Assembly: GCA_022648325.1 (NCBI GenBank)
Contig: JALCMG010000001.1
Coordinates: 124,001 to 188,000 of the forward strand
DNA length: 64,000 nucleotides
Direction: 5' to 3'
Origin: Olsenella sp.
GTDB lineage: Bacteria; Actinomycetota; Coriobacteriia; Coriobacteriales; Atopobiaceae
The position numbers and the translations under genes were made by a program. Below are positions 52,047 to 60,116 of this stretch, in pieces. The notes under the pieces are model-generated. The model did not search any database. It saw only the letters and a list, made by a program, of their open reading frames with translations, and was not told the DNA's origin. The first letter of the stretch is position 1, and each line of letters opens with the position of its first letter.

Positions 52047-52750
52047 CGGACGCGGTACTCCAAGCGCCTGAGTCACGCTTGCCGCCGGTGGATCTTTTTG
52101 GCGTGCACTTCTCCTACGGCCGCGACGAGGTTCTCCGTGGGGTGGACCTGACGCTTGGACCAGGCGAGATCTGCTCGCTTGTGGGTGACAACGGAGCAGG
52201 GAAGTCGACCATAGCCCGTCTCGCCGTTGGGGAGCTGAGACCCACAGCGGGCACCGTCCGCCTCTTTGGCGAGAACCCCGCGCGCTTTGGCAGGTGGGAC
52301 CTCGTGGGATACCTCCCCCAGCTTCCCCCGGAGGCCGCATCGCGCTTCCCTGCCACGGCAATCGAGCTTGTCAGCGCCTTCCAGGGTACGGGCGCGCGGC
52401 GGTGCCGACCGTCACGTGCGCAACGCCGTGAGCAGAGTCTGGATGCCCTGGCACAGGTGGGAATGGCCGAACACGCCGCGCGGATGGTGCGGGAGCTCTC
52501 GGGCGGGCAGCTCCAGCGCGTTCGCCTTGCCTGCGCTCTGGCAAACGACCCGAGGCTCCTCGTCCTCGACGAGCCCACGACGGGGCTTGATCGAGAGAGC
52601 CGCAGGGAGCTCTGCGCGCTGGTGGCCGCTGCGCACTCGAGCCGCGGGCTGGCAGTACTTCTCGTCACGCACGACCAGGGAGTCCTGGGGAGTCTTGGGG
52701 GAAGCGTCCTTGTTGTTGAGAACGGTCTGGTTTCGAGAAGGGAGGACTAG
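52043..52750 (+). CDS. znuC: Metal ABC transporter ATP-binding protein
   Basis: A 235-residue ATPase with Walker A GDNGAGKST, Q-loop YLPQ, signature LSGGQLQRV and Walker B LLVLDEPTTGLD. It starts inside the ATGA overlap with the binding protein gene and is followed after 3 bases by the permease gene, so all are made together. It powers metal import through the permease. An Arg-rich insert (GARRCRPSRAQRREQS) lies before the signature, where relatives have a short loop. Confidence 0.93.
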   Translation: MTDAVLQAPESRLPPVDLFGVHFSYGRDEVLRGVDLTLGPGEICSLVGDNGAGKSTIARLAVGELRPTAGTVRLFGENPARFGRWDLVGYLPQLPPEAASRFPATAIELVSAFQGTGARRCRPSRAQRREQSLDALAQVGMAEHAARMVRELSGGQLQRVRLACALANDPRLLVLDEPTTGLDRESRRELCALVAAAHSSRGLAVLLVTHDQGVLGSLGGSVLVVENGLVSRRED

Positions 52751-52753
52751 GCG

Positions 52754-53551
52754 ATGCTCGAGTACGCGTTCATGCAGCGCGGGCTCCTTGCCGGGCTGCT
52801 TCTGGGGGCCGTGATTCCCCTCGTTGGCATGACCATTGTGCAGCGGAGGCTCTCGATGATTGGGGACGCGCTCTCGCACGCGTCGCTCGCAGGCGTGGCG
52901 GCAGGCCTCGTGGGCGGGGTGAGCCCCATCGCCGGGGCAATTGTGGCGTGCCTGGTAGGCACCCTCTGCATAGAGGGCGCGCGGCGCGGCCTGAGAGACC
53001 AGGCCGAGCTCGCCGTGGCAATTATCCTGGCCGCTGGCGTGGGCACCGCAGGCGTGCTCTCGGGCTTTGTCCCCAATGCCTCGAGCCTCAACAGCTACCT
53101 CTTTGGCAGCATTCTCACTATGTCGAACGACGAGGTGGCCACCATAGTCGCGGTGTGCGCCATAACGCTTTTTACCTGCGGCTTCCTTCGCCGAAGCCTC
53201 TTTCTCATGGCCTTTGACGAGCGGCAGGCACGCACCGCAGGGGTTGCCGTGGAGACGGTCAACCTTGCCTTCATGGTGGTGGTCGCCTTGGTGGTGGCCG
53301 TAGCATCCCGCACCGTGGGTTCGCTCATCGTCTCGTCGATGATGGTAGTCCCGGTTGCCTGTGGACTCGAGATGGCGCGCAGCTGGCGTCAGGCGTGTAT
53401 CCTCTCGAGCCTTGCGGGAGTGGCAGCAACGGCGCTTGGCCTTGTCGCCTCGTACTACCTTGGGCTAAGGCCGGGCGGCACGATAGTCCTGATAGCTATT
53501 GCGCTCCTTGTGCTGGCGTTTGTCGGCAGGCGACTGGTTGGAAGGGCGTAA
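52754..53551 (+). CDS. znuB: Metal ABC transporter permease
   Basis: A 265-residue ABC-3 family permease with eight or nine membrane helices, the conserved start helix (GLLAGLLLGAVIPLVGMTIVQRRLSMIGDALSHASLAGVA) and the coupling region near LMAFDERQARTAGV. It forms the channel of the importer of zinc or a similar ion. It ends 15 bases before the convergent LysR gene, with no room for a long terminator. Confidence 0.92.
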   Translation: MLEYAFMQRGLLAGLLLGAVIPLVGMTIVQRRLSMIGDALSHASLAGVAAGLVGGVSPIAGAIVACLVGTLCIEGARRGLRDQAELAVAIILAAGVGTAGVLSGFVPNASSLNSYLFGSILTMSNDEVATIVAVCAITLFTCGFLRRSLFLMAFDERQARTAGVAVETVNLAFMVVVALVVAVASRTVGSLIVSSMMVVPVACGLEMARSWRQACILSSLAGVAATALGLVASYYLGLRPGGTIVLIAIALLVLAFVGRRLVGRA

Positions 53552-53566
53552 GGCTGCGGCCCCCAC

Positions 53567-54424
53567 TCACAGGTACTCGAGGAAGCGACGCGCGGCCCGC
53601 GGCAGGGCACCGTCGCGATAGACCACGCGGATGTCTCGGTACGCGGCCGGCTCGAGCGGCTTGGCCACTATGGCGTAGGGGTTCCTCCTTAAGATGAGCG
53701 CCGGCAGGATCGAGAGGCCAAGGCCGTTCTCGACCATCGACATGATGGCGTAGTCATCCCAGGTGGAGAAGCGCGCATTTGGCGAGAGGCCCGCGCGCTG
53801 GAAGATGGGGGTTATCTCGTCGTCTTGCCCGCGTTCGAGCACGATGAAGGGCCCCTCGCAGAGAGCCGAGACGGACACAGCCCCCTCCCCGGCAAGCCTG
53901 TGGCCCACCGGGAGCACTGCCATGAGCTTGTCTCGCTCGATCACGCGCTCGGCAAGACCCGATGCGCGCGGCGCGCGCGGCAAGAAGCCAAAGTCCACGC
54001 GGCCGGATGCAACCCACCCGTCTATCTCAGTGTAGTCGCCCATGAGCAGCTCGTACTCGATGGCGGGGTAATCCTTCTGGAAGCGTCCGATCACCTTTGG
54101 AAGGATGTGCGTGGCCACAGATGAGAACGTTCCTATGCGAATGCTGCCTGCCGCAAGGCCGTTGAGGTCGTCTATCTGCGACTCGAGGCGACGATAGTCA
54201 TCGCAGACACCCTCCACGAACGGCAGCACCGCGCGGCCCTCGCTGGTAAGCGTGACGCCCGCGCGGCTACGCTCAAGGAGCGTCATGCCCCAGTCGCGCT
54301 CGAGATCGGCGATCATGCGGCTTACGCCGGATTGTGTATACGAAAGCGAGCGGGCGGCACGCGTGAAGCTTCCCGTGCGCACGGTCTCTACAAACGCCTG
54401 GTACTTCTGGATGCTCGCGTCCAC
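53567..54424 (-). CDS. LysR-family regulator
   Basis: I start at the GTG at 54424 (GGAGGG 4 bases upstream). The 285-residue protein has the LysR helix-turn-helix (FVETVRTGSFTRAARSLSYTQSGVSRMIADLERDWG) and the two-lobe effector domain (IRIGTFSSVATHILPKVIGRFQKDYP). It is divergent from the EamA transporter gene, across 165 bases, and very likely controls it. The inducer is unknown. Confidence 0.9.
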   Translation of the reverse strand: MDASIQKYQAFVETVRTGSFTRAARSLSYTQSGVSRMIADLERDWGMTLLERSRAGVTLTSEGRAVLPFVEGVCDDYRRLESQIDDLNGLAAGSIRIGTFSSVATHILPKVIGRFQKDYPAIEYELLMGDYTEIDGWVASGRVDFGFLPRAPRASGLAERVIERDKLMAVLPVGHRLAGEGAVSVSALCEGPFIVLERGQDDEITPIFQRAGLSPNARFSTWDDYAIMSMVENGLGLSILPALILRRNPYAIVAKPLEPAAYRDIRVVYRDGALPRAARRFLEYL

Positions 54425-54589
54425 AGGACCCTCCTTCTTGCAACGGCGAGAAGGCCGGCTTTGTCGCGGCCGACCTCTGGTTCTTTGCATGCTATTTTCT
54501 CATGCAGCATATGACAAACATTCGCTTTTTTCAGCATGCGCATTCTGCCAGAGTGATTGAGGAAATATAGGTGCCACGGGAGGTCATGA

Positions 54590-55513
54590 ATGTCGCGCGC
54601 ATCAAGGAAGTACCTGCTCTCACTGCTCGTCTTTGGCTCGAACGGCATCATTGCTAGTCAGATTTCGCTTCCCAGCTGGCAGATAGTCCTACTCCGCACC
54701 CTTCTCGGCGGCGCGCTGCTTGCCCTCATCGTGCTGGGTGCCCACAAGCGCCCTGCCTTCCTCGACCACCCGCGTGATACCGCCCACCTCGCCGCCTCTG
54801 GTGCGGCGCTGGGGGTAGGCTGGATTTTCCTCTTTGAGGCATACCGCCTCATTGGCGTAGGCATCGCTTCCCTCTCCTACTACTGCGGACCGGTGATTGT
54901 GATGGCGCTCTCGCCCGTCCTCTTCCACGAGCGGCTCACCCCCGCAAAGCTGCTCGGCTTTGCAGCCGTTATCTGCGGCGTATTCCTCGTGGTAGCACAG
55001 GGCCAGGGGGCGTCCCTCTCGCCGTGGGGCCTTGTATGCGGTGGCATGTCGGCCGTGATGTACGCAGTGATGGTCATCTGCAGCAAGCGTGCGAGCAACG
55101 CCGTGGCCGGCATTGAGGCTTCGGCAATCCAGCTGGTCGCAAGCTTTGCCGCAGTTGCCGTGTACGCGCTCGCCGTCCATGGCTCCGAGATGGCAATTCC
55201 CCTCACAGCCAATTGGCCTGCGGTTCTCTGCCTTGGTCTTGCGAACACCGGCCTTGGCTGCTACCTGTACTTCTCTGCTATGGGCCAGCTGCCCGTACAG
55301 CGCGTCTCGGTGTGGGGCTACCTCGAGCCTCTCTCGGCCGTGATTCTCTCGGCACTGGTCCTGGGCGAGGCTCTTACCCCCGCAAACGTTGTGGGCACAG
55401 CTCTTATCCTGGGCGGCGCCATCTTCTGTGAGGTGGCCGGCAAGCGCCGCGGCACCGTCGAGACTGAGCGGTGCCTTGCAGGCAGCCGCTCCGCTGGCAA
55501 CCTCGCGGCGTAG
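54590..55513 (+). CDS. EamA/DMT-family transporter
   Basis: A 307-residue protein with ten membrane helices in two EamA halves (residues 5-130 and 140-280), including the conserved YYCGPVIVMALSPVLFHERLTP end of half one and PLSAVILSALVLGEALTP in half two. Relatives export amino acids and metabolites. The ATG follows GGGAGGTC. Its partner gene is the divergent LysR regulator, the usual arrangement for this family. Substrate unknown. Confidence 0.9.
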   Translation: MSRASRKYLLSLLVFGSNGIIASQISLPSWQIVLLRTLLGGALLALIVLGAHKRPAFLDHPRDTAHLAASGAALGVGWIFLFEAYRLIGVGIASLSYYCGPVIVMALSPVLFHERLTPAKLLGFAAVICGVFLVVAQGQGASLSPWGLVCGGMSAVMYAVMVICSKRASNAVAGIEASAIQLVASFAAVAVYALAVHGSEMAIPLTANWPAVLCLGLANTGLGCYLYFSAMGQLPVQRVSVWGYLEPLSAVILSALVLGEALTPANVVGTALILGGAIFCEVAGKRRGTVETERCLAGSRSAGNLAA

Positions 55514-55586
55514 ATTCTCGCGCCGGCGGCTCTTGAGTGATGCGCGCATTGGTCTTGTGAGGCCTACGCGCAAGTTATCTCTCCAA

Positions 55587-55625
55587 AATTACGTACAAAA
55601 GCCTAGATATGTGGGTTATTTTCCT
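55587..55625 (+). repeat. 39-bp dispersed repeat, copy 2
   Basis: Partner of 38115-38153 (34 of 39 bases equal). It begins AATTACGTAC and ends ATATGTGGGTTATTTTCCT. It lies between the EamA stop and the hairpin at 55644. Confidence 0.75.
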
Positions 55626-55643
55626 GCGATGGGGCGCCAATTT

Positions 55644-55669
55644 GGCGTTCCGCAGGCATGCGGAACGCC
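55644..55669 (+). terminator. Probable terminator downstream of the EamA gene
   Basis: Arms GGCGTTCCGCA (55644-55654) and TGCGGAACGCC (55659-55669) pair perfectly over 11 bases around GGCA. No strong T-run follows at once (GATTAGCCGTTTT). Confidence 0.5.
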
Positions 55670-56109
55670 CGATTAGCCGTTTTCCCGCTTTTCAGTCGTT
55701 TTTGAAAGTCCCTAATGACCTCAAATTGCTGATCTTTCGCTCCGAGCGCAGTGACCCACTTACACACTGCTCCGCTTTTGCACGTAGTTTGGAAGCTTTT
55801 CCTTGCACAGAGGTCATTGTTGTCGGGGATGCGATGCCAAGCCCTTTGAATGGTGTCTCTCGAACGCTATCCACTCCCATCCGATATGCACTTTTTACCG
55901 CTACCTTTCGATTCGCTTTGATCAGCTGCGAAAAGTGTCATCAATCCAGCCAAAGACACGTAGTAGCTTGGGCGCACAGCAGATGGGGAGGCGTTTCCAT
56001 CGCAAACTCCGTAGGATTCCCAAGAGAACTTGAAAGAGCAAGCCAGCTGAGAACAAAGTTGGCGCATACTATCCCTTTGAAGAAATGCAGATGGGGATGA
56101 GGGAATCGC

Positions 56110-56355
56110 ATGGGGTGTAAGACAGACGGACAGACGCATGCCAAGACGGACAAGTGCCCCTCGTCTAACCCCATGCATAAACCATCGCACCTTGCCAACG
56201 TGATGGCCAATGTTGGCCGCATTGACAGTCGCACGCTTGTTTACGTGCTGCTTATCATTGTGGCGTGCGCATTGGTCATAGTTGCCATCGCTGCGGTCTC
56301 GCAGATGCTTATTTCATCTCCATCGGCAGCAAGCTCACTTCCAAGGCACCACTAA
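56110..56355 (+). CDS. Possible small membrane protein
   Basis: The ATG has GATGAGGG 7 bases upstream. The 81-residue reading has one clear membrane helix near its end (TLVYVLLIIVACALVIVAIAAV). The first 35 residues are polar and not protein-like, so a shorter form starting at MANVGRID is also possible. Weak evidence overall. Confidence 0.35.
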   Translation: MGCKTDGQTHAKTDKCPSSNPMHKPSHLANVMANVGRIDSRTLVYVLLIIVACALVIVAIAAVSQMLISSPSAASSLPRHH

Positions 56356-56399
56356 CAAGCGGGGTTCGCTCTTGGAATTAGCCCGAGGGGGGGCAGGTC

Positions 56400-56762
56400 C
56401 TACCCCAGCACTCCCATTGCGAACAGCACAACCAGAAGCACGACCACAGCCACCGCAACAATTGCGATAGTTTTCAGCATGCCACGGTGAGCCTCTTCGC
56501 GACGACGCTTCACATAGATCTGTGCCTCGGCATCACGCGCATCAACAGCCCCATAGCTACCCGTCTCGAACGAAGACGCTGCTGGCCCACGGCCTGCCGG
56601 AGCAGCTCCTCGCACAGCCGGCGACGCAGGAGGTGCACTCGTCACGCGCCGCCTGGCGCCACGGCCAGCCGTGTGGCCGTCGTGTCGCGACGCGGTGGGA
56701 GGCACGCGCACAGCACCGGATGCCGCACGCGAACCTTTTGTTTTTCTGTCGAACAACGCCAT
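56400..56762 (-). CDS. Small tail-anchored membrane protein, function unknown
   Basis: The ATG at 56762 has GGGGGTC upstream and opens with MALFDRKTKG. The 120-residue protein has a long Ala/Arg/Pro-rich unstructured part (10-85) and a single membrane helix at its C-terminal end (TIAIVAVAVVVLLVVLFAMGVL). A similar basic-disordered part with a membrane helix opens the polysaccharide deacetylase encoded upstream, so the two may be located together. No family recognised. Confidence 0.6.
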   Translation of the reverse strand: MALFDRKTKGSRAASGAVRVPPTASRHDGHTAGRGARRRVTSAPPASPAVRGAAPAGRGPAASSFETGSYGAVDARDAEAQIYVKRRREEAHRGMLKTIAIVAVAVVVLLVVLFAMGVLG

Positions 56763-56937
56763 AAGAGACCCCCGCCCCCACTGGGGCAGTTGGCCCCTTA
56801 ATATGCGGCGCGCAAAGAAGGCACACCGTCTGCACAGTGATGATACCGACAAAAGCGGCGGGTCAAACCGCAACCACGCAACTTCCGGCTTGCGGACAAA
56901 TGCCTTGCGACAGGCATAGGGGCCCGCGCTGTGCACC

Positions 56938-58374
56938 CTACCCTAGGCCGTGCGCGGCCTGATACTCAAAGCTCCCCAGCTCGTACGTGCCAAACACGCG
57001 CATGCGCTTGAGCTGCGTTGGGTCGTCGCCAACGTGGACCTGCCCGTACTGCGTGGTAAAGGCGAGGAGGAACCCCGCCTGTTTCACCCCCGAGGACGCA
57101 GCGTTAGAGACATCGCCAAACGGGTACGCAAAGGCATCGCTCGTCTTGAGGATGTCTGCAGACTGCTCGAGGTCCGCAGCAACCTCTGCAGTCGAAAGGT
57201 CGTAGATGCGTCCGCCGTGTCCCTTGCCCGAGGTGCCCGCCCGATGCATGTCGTACGAGTGAGACTGGTAGTCCACATAGGGGCTGGCGTAGTTCGAAAG
57301 CTTGTCCTGGATGTCGGAGTCGCTGCAGATAACGAATGAAGTCGCAGAAATCTTGTGACTCTCCAGCAGGGGGATCGCATTGGTGAGAAAGCCCTCCGAG
57401 CCATCGTCGAATGTGAGCACCACCGACTTCGCGGGAAGGGAGTGACCGCCCTCGATGTATGCCCGCACCTCAGCCCACGACGGAAAGTAGTAGCCGTTGT
57501 CGTTGAGCCAAGAGAGCTGCTGGTCGAGCAGGGTGGTCGAGATAAGGTTTTGGTCTTCCGAAGCGCCCTCGGGCGGGTTGGCCGCGTCGTAGACGTCGTG
57601 GTACATGAAGACCGAGATGCCATCACTATCCCAGCCGCCATCAACGTCGTCAACCACATGAATGATGCGAGTGGCGGTTGCCACCATGCCGGCAGAGTCC
57701 TCGACGGTATAGGTAACGTCATAGTCTCCTAGCGTAGTGGTGTCGACCTCGCCCGAGGCGGTGACCTTATCTGTGATCATGCCATCTGTGCGGTCATGCG
57801 CGTAGCAGCCTCCATCAACGTAGCCCTCGCCGCGTTTGACATAGGTGTCTGCGCTTCCGCCGAGCGTCATCACAATGCTACCGTCGTTCGCGGCAGCAGC
57901 CCGTGTGCCCTGGTCAGCATCCTGCGTATCAGAGGTGCCCTGCGTTGCCTCGGTGCCTCCATCATCATTCGAGCCTGCCCCAAAGGAAGGCAGGGAGAGG
58001 CCGGCACCACCCTTTGCCACCACAACGCCAACGACAAGCGCTACCACGCAGGCAATGGCGATGAGAACCCCACGGCGCACGGCACGGGAGCGCTGTTCCT
58101 TGCGGTGACGCTCGGCGTAAGCCTGAGCCTGTTCCGCCCGGGCAGGAGGCTGCGTGCGAAACTCACCCTCGGGGCGCAGAATGCGCACCTCATTGGAGGA
58201 ATGGCGGTATCGCTGGCCGCCGTGCCGCCCGGCCCGCTGCTGTGCCACCTGACGAGAGGCACCGGCAGCTTTGTCCCCGGCGTCACCGGCGTCCGAGTCC
58301 GTGGGCACGTAGCGTGAGACACGAATGTCGTCTCGCTCTATGCGTCCCCTATGGTTGTTCTCCCTGTTTGCCAT
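56938..58374 (-). CDS. Polysaccharide deacetylase (NodB type) with Ig-like domain, membrane-anchored
   Basis: A 478-residue protein: charged, disordered cytosolic part (1-98), one membrane helix (about 100-122), a bacterial Ig-like (DUF5011) domain at about 165-250, and a NodB deacetylase domain at 255-470. The metal triad is visible as TFDDG (first Asp pair) and the HSYDMH His pair; FAYPFGD is motif 3. Such enzymes remove acetyl groups from peptidoglycan or capsule glycans, often giving lysozyme resistance. The gene is divergent from the glycosyltransferase gene. Confidence 0.9.
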   Translation of the reverse strand: MANRENNHRGRIERDDIRVSRYVPTDSDAGDAGDKAAGASRQVAQQRAGRHGGQRYRHSSNEVRILRPEGEFRTQPPARAEQAQAYAERHRKEQRSRAVRRGVLIAIACVVALVVGVVVAKGGAGLSLPSFGAGSNDDGGTEATQGTSDTQDADQGTRAAAANDGSIVMTLGGSADTYVKRGEGYVDGGCYAHDRTDGMITDKVTASGEVDTTTLGDYDVTYTVEDSAGMVATATRIIHVVDDVDGGWDSDGISVFMYHDVYDAANPPEGASEDQNLISTTLLDQQLSWLNDNGYYFPSWAEVRAYIEGGHSLPAKSVVLTFDDGSEGFLTNAIPLLESHKISATSFVICSDSDIQDKLSNYASPYVDYQSHSYDMHRAGTSGKGHGGRIYDLSTAEVAADLEQSADILKTSDAFAYPFGDVSNAASSGVKQAGFLLAFTTQYGQVHVGDDPTQLKRMRVFGTYELGSFEYQAAHGLG

Positions 58375-58512
58375 GAACCATCACCAATCCAATTGAGGTC
58401 GCCCAACTCGACCTTCTTGGCCTTAAAGGATAGCAAAGCACGTAGTTTACAATTGGGCAAGGCGTACCAGCACGGATTGCGCCCAGGAAACGGCCTCGTC
58501 GAGAGGGGCGTC

Positions 58513-59889
58513 ATGCCCAAGGTAAGCATCATAGTTCCTGTCTACAACGCCCAAGAGACGCTTCGCAGGTGCGTCGACAGCATCCTCGGACAGGAGTTCC
58601 GCGACTTCGAGCTCATCCTGGCCGACGACGGGAGCATCGATGGCTCCCCCGCGCTTTGCGACGAGTACGCCGAGAAGGACAACCGCGTGCGCGTGCTCCA
58701 CAAGGAGAACTCCGGCGTCTCGGACACGCGCAACAAGGCGCTTGACGCTGCCTGCGGCGACTACGTGCAGTTCCTCGACTCGGATGACTGGATTGCGCCC
58801 GAGGCAACACGCCTTCTCGTGCGCGCCATCGAGGAGAACGACTGCGACATGGTCATCGCGGACTTCTACCGCGTGATTGGCAGCAAGGTCTCGCGCAAGG
58901 GTGACATCGACGCCGAGGGGGTTCTCTCGCGCGAGGAGTTTGGCGACTACATGATCCAGAACCCCTCCGACTTCTATTTTGGCGTGGTATGGAACAAGCT
59001 CTATCGCCGCGACATAATTGAGAAGTATCAGCTGCGCATGGACGTTACGCTCAGCTGGTGTGAGGACTTCATCTTTAACATGGAGTACGAGCTGCACTGC
59101 AAGCGCATCTACCCGCTGCAGGTCCCCATCTACTACTACGTGCGCACCAGGGGATCGCTGGCCAGCCAGGGCGCCAATCCCGCCAAGGTCGTGCAGATGA
59201 AGCTCAACGTGATTGAGTACTACAACGACTTCTACAAGCAGGTCTTTGACGAGGAGGACTACAAGGCCAGGCGCCCAGACATCTACCGCTTCTATATCGA
59301 GTCTGCGGGCGACGGTGACATCATGCCGTGGCAGCGCTCGGCCAAGCTGGGCGAGGAGCGCGTGCCCGTCTACGTAAACCCTGAGATGGAAGACGATGCC
59401 CTTCTCGCCCTGTACCTCGAGGGGAAGCTCGTTGAGAGGAACCTCGAGCTTGTGGCGGCACGGTTTGACCTCACCCCGCGCGACGTGCGACTTCTTGACT
59501 TCGTGCGGCTGGGTACGGTCTTTTCGGGCAGGGAGGAGCTTGCCGACTACTGCGGCCTCTCCGCGCTGCAGCTTGCTCGCACCTTGCAGCGTCTGCAATC
59601 TAAGCGCCTGATAACCGTAGAGACACGCGCCGGGCGCACCGAGGCGAGCGACGAGGCGCCGGCTGTCACCGGCACCACCGCTGGCGCGACGGCTCTCTCC
59701 GGGACGACAAAGACCAAGCTCCTCGTGGTAACTCCAACCGAACAGGCCCAGCCCGTGATGGAGGCGATTGCGCAGGCGCTTCGCGACTGCGACCGCGTGC
59801 GCTGCTCGTCCATGAGCGAAGACGAGGCAAACCACTACAGGAGCGACCGCAAGAAGGCGCTTGAGAGCATCCGGGGCACGCTGGCATAG
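58513..59889 (+). CDS. Family 2 glycosyltransferase with C-terminal winged-helix-like extension
   Basis: The ATG at 58513 follows GAGAGGGGCG. The 458-residue protein starts with a GT2 domain (1-235): VSIIVPVYNAQETLRRC, LADDGSIDGS, and the DXD-like LDSDDW at about 88-93, with WCEDFIFN as acceptor motif. There is no membrane anchor. Residues 310-375 look like a winged helix (DVRLLDFVRLGTVFSGREELADYCGLSALQLARTLQRLQSKRLITVE), followed by a Thr/Ala linker and a last alpha/beta piece (401-458). A GT2 enzyme with a DNA-binding-like domain is unusual; the domain might instead bind protein or sugar. Donor and acceptor are unknown. Confidence 0.86.
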   Translation: MPKVSIIVPVYNAQETLRRCVDSILGQEFRDFELILADDGSIDGSPALCDEYAEKDNRVRVLHKENSGVSDTRNKALDAACGDYVQFLDSDDWIAPEATRLLVRAIEENDCDMVIADFYRVIGSKVSRKGDIDAEGVLSREEFGDYMIQNPSDFYFGVVWNKLYRRDIIEKYQLRMDVTLSWCEDFIFNMEYELHCKRIYPLQVPIYYYVRTRGSLASQGANPAKVVQMKLNVIEYYNDFYKQVFDEEDYKARRPDIYRFYIESAGDGDIMPWQRSAKLGEERVPVYVNPEMEDDALLALYLEGKLVERNLELVAARFDLTPRDVRLLDFVRLGTVFSGREELADYCGLSALQLARTLQRLQSKRLITVETRAGRTEASDEAPAVTGTTAGATALSGTTKTKLLVVTPTEQAQPVMEAIAQALRDCDRVRCSSMSEDEANHYRSDRKKALESIRGTLA

Positions 59890-59955
59890 CGTTAGCATCA
59901 GGTGGCGAGGGTGGTCGTCGCTTCTCGGCACCGTATTTCTCGCCCGTTATGGTTC

Positions 59956-59990
59956 GGGCCGGTCGCGCGGGATTCCCGCTCGGCCGGCCC
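59956..59990 (+). terminator. Hairpin after the glycosyltransferase gene
   Basis: GGGCCGG (59956-59962) pairs with CCGGCCC (59984-59990), with an inner stem GCGGG/CCCGC. It sits about 70 bases after the stop and directly next to the 60-base repeat. Confidence 0.5.
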
Positions 59991-60046
59991 GTCACACATT
60001 CGTTGCGCGATTGTGTATCAACCTGCGCGCGTCACACATTCGAATA
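59986..60046. repeat. 60-bp dispersed repeat, copy 2, at the 3' side of the dehydrogenase gene
   Basis: Contains CGTCACACATTCG at 59990-60002 and again at 60030-60042 (40-base spacing). Its reverse complement aligns with 38272-38331. A third half-copy in the other orientation (CGAATCTGTGACGCG, 60047-60061) makes a hairpin with the second. Confidence 0.72.
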
Positions 60047-60116
60047 CGAATCTGTGACGCGTGCGGTGCAAAGCGCATGCGGGCAGCACCGCACCCTATT
60101 GCCGGGAAGCCCTTCC

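Larger units (their letters stand above)
55514..56109. other. Gene-poor region with dispersed repeat and hairpins
   Basis: About 600 bases downstream of the EamA gene. It has a 39-base repeat (55587-55625), a strong 11-bp stem hairpin (55644-55669), and a part-copy of the repeat start in reverse orientation (GCTTTTGCACGTAGTTT at about 55776-55792). Open frames of 60-160 codons on both strands lack ribosome sites and protein-like composition, and I leave them uncalled. Confidence 0.5.

Noticed and set aside
55609-56100. A 163-codon plus-strand frame and overlapping minus-strand frames
   Set aside because: No ribosome site, no family resemblance, and it begins inside the dispersed repeat and runs through the hairpin.
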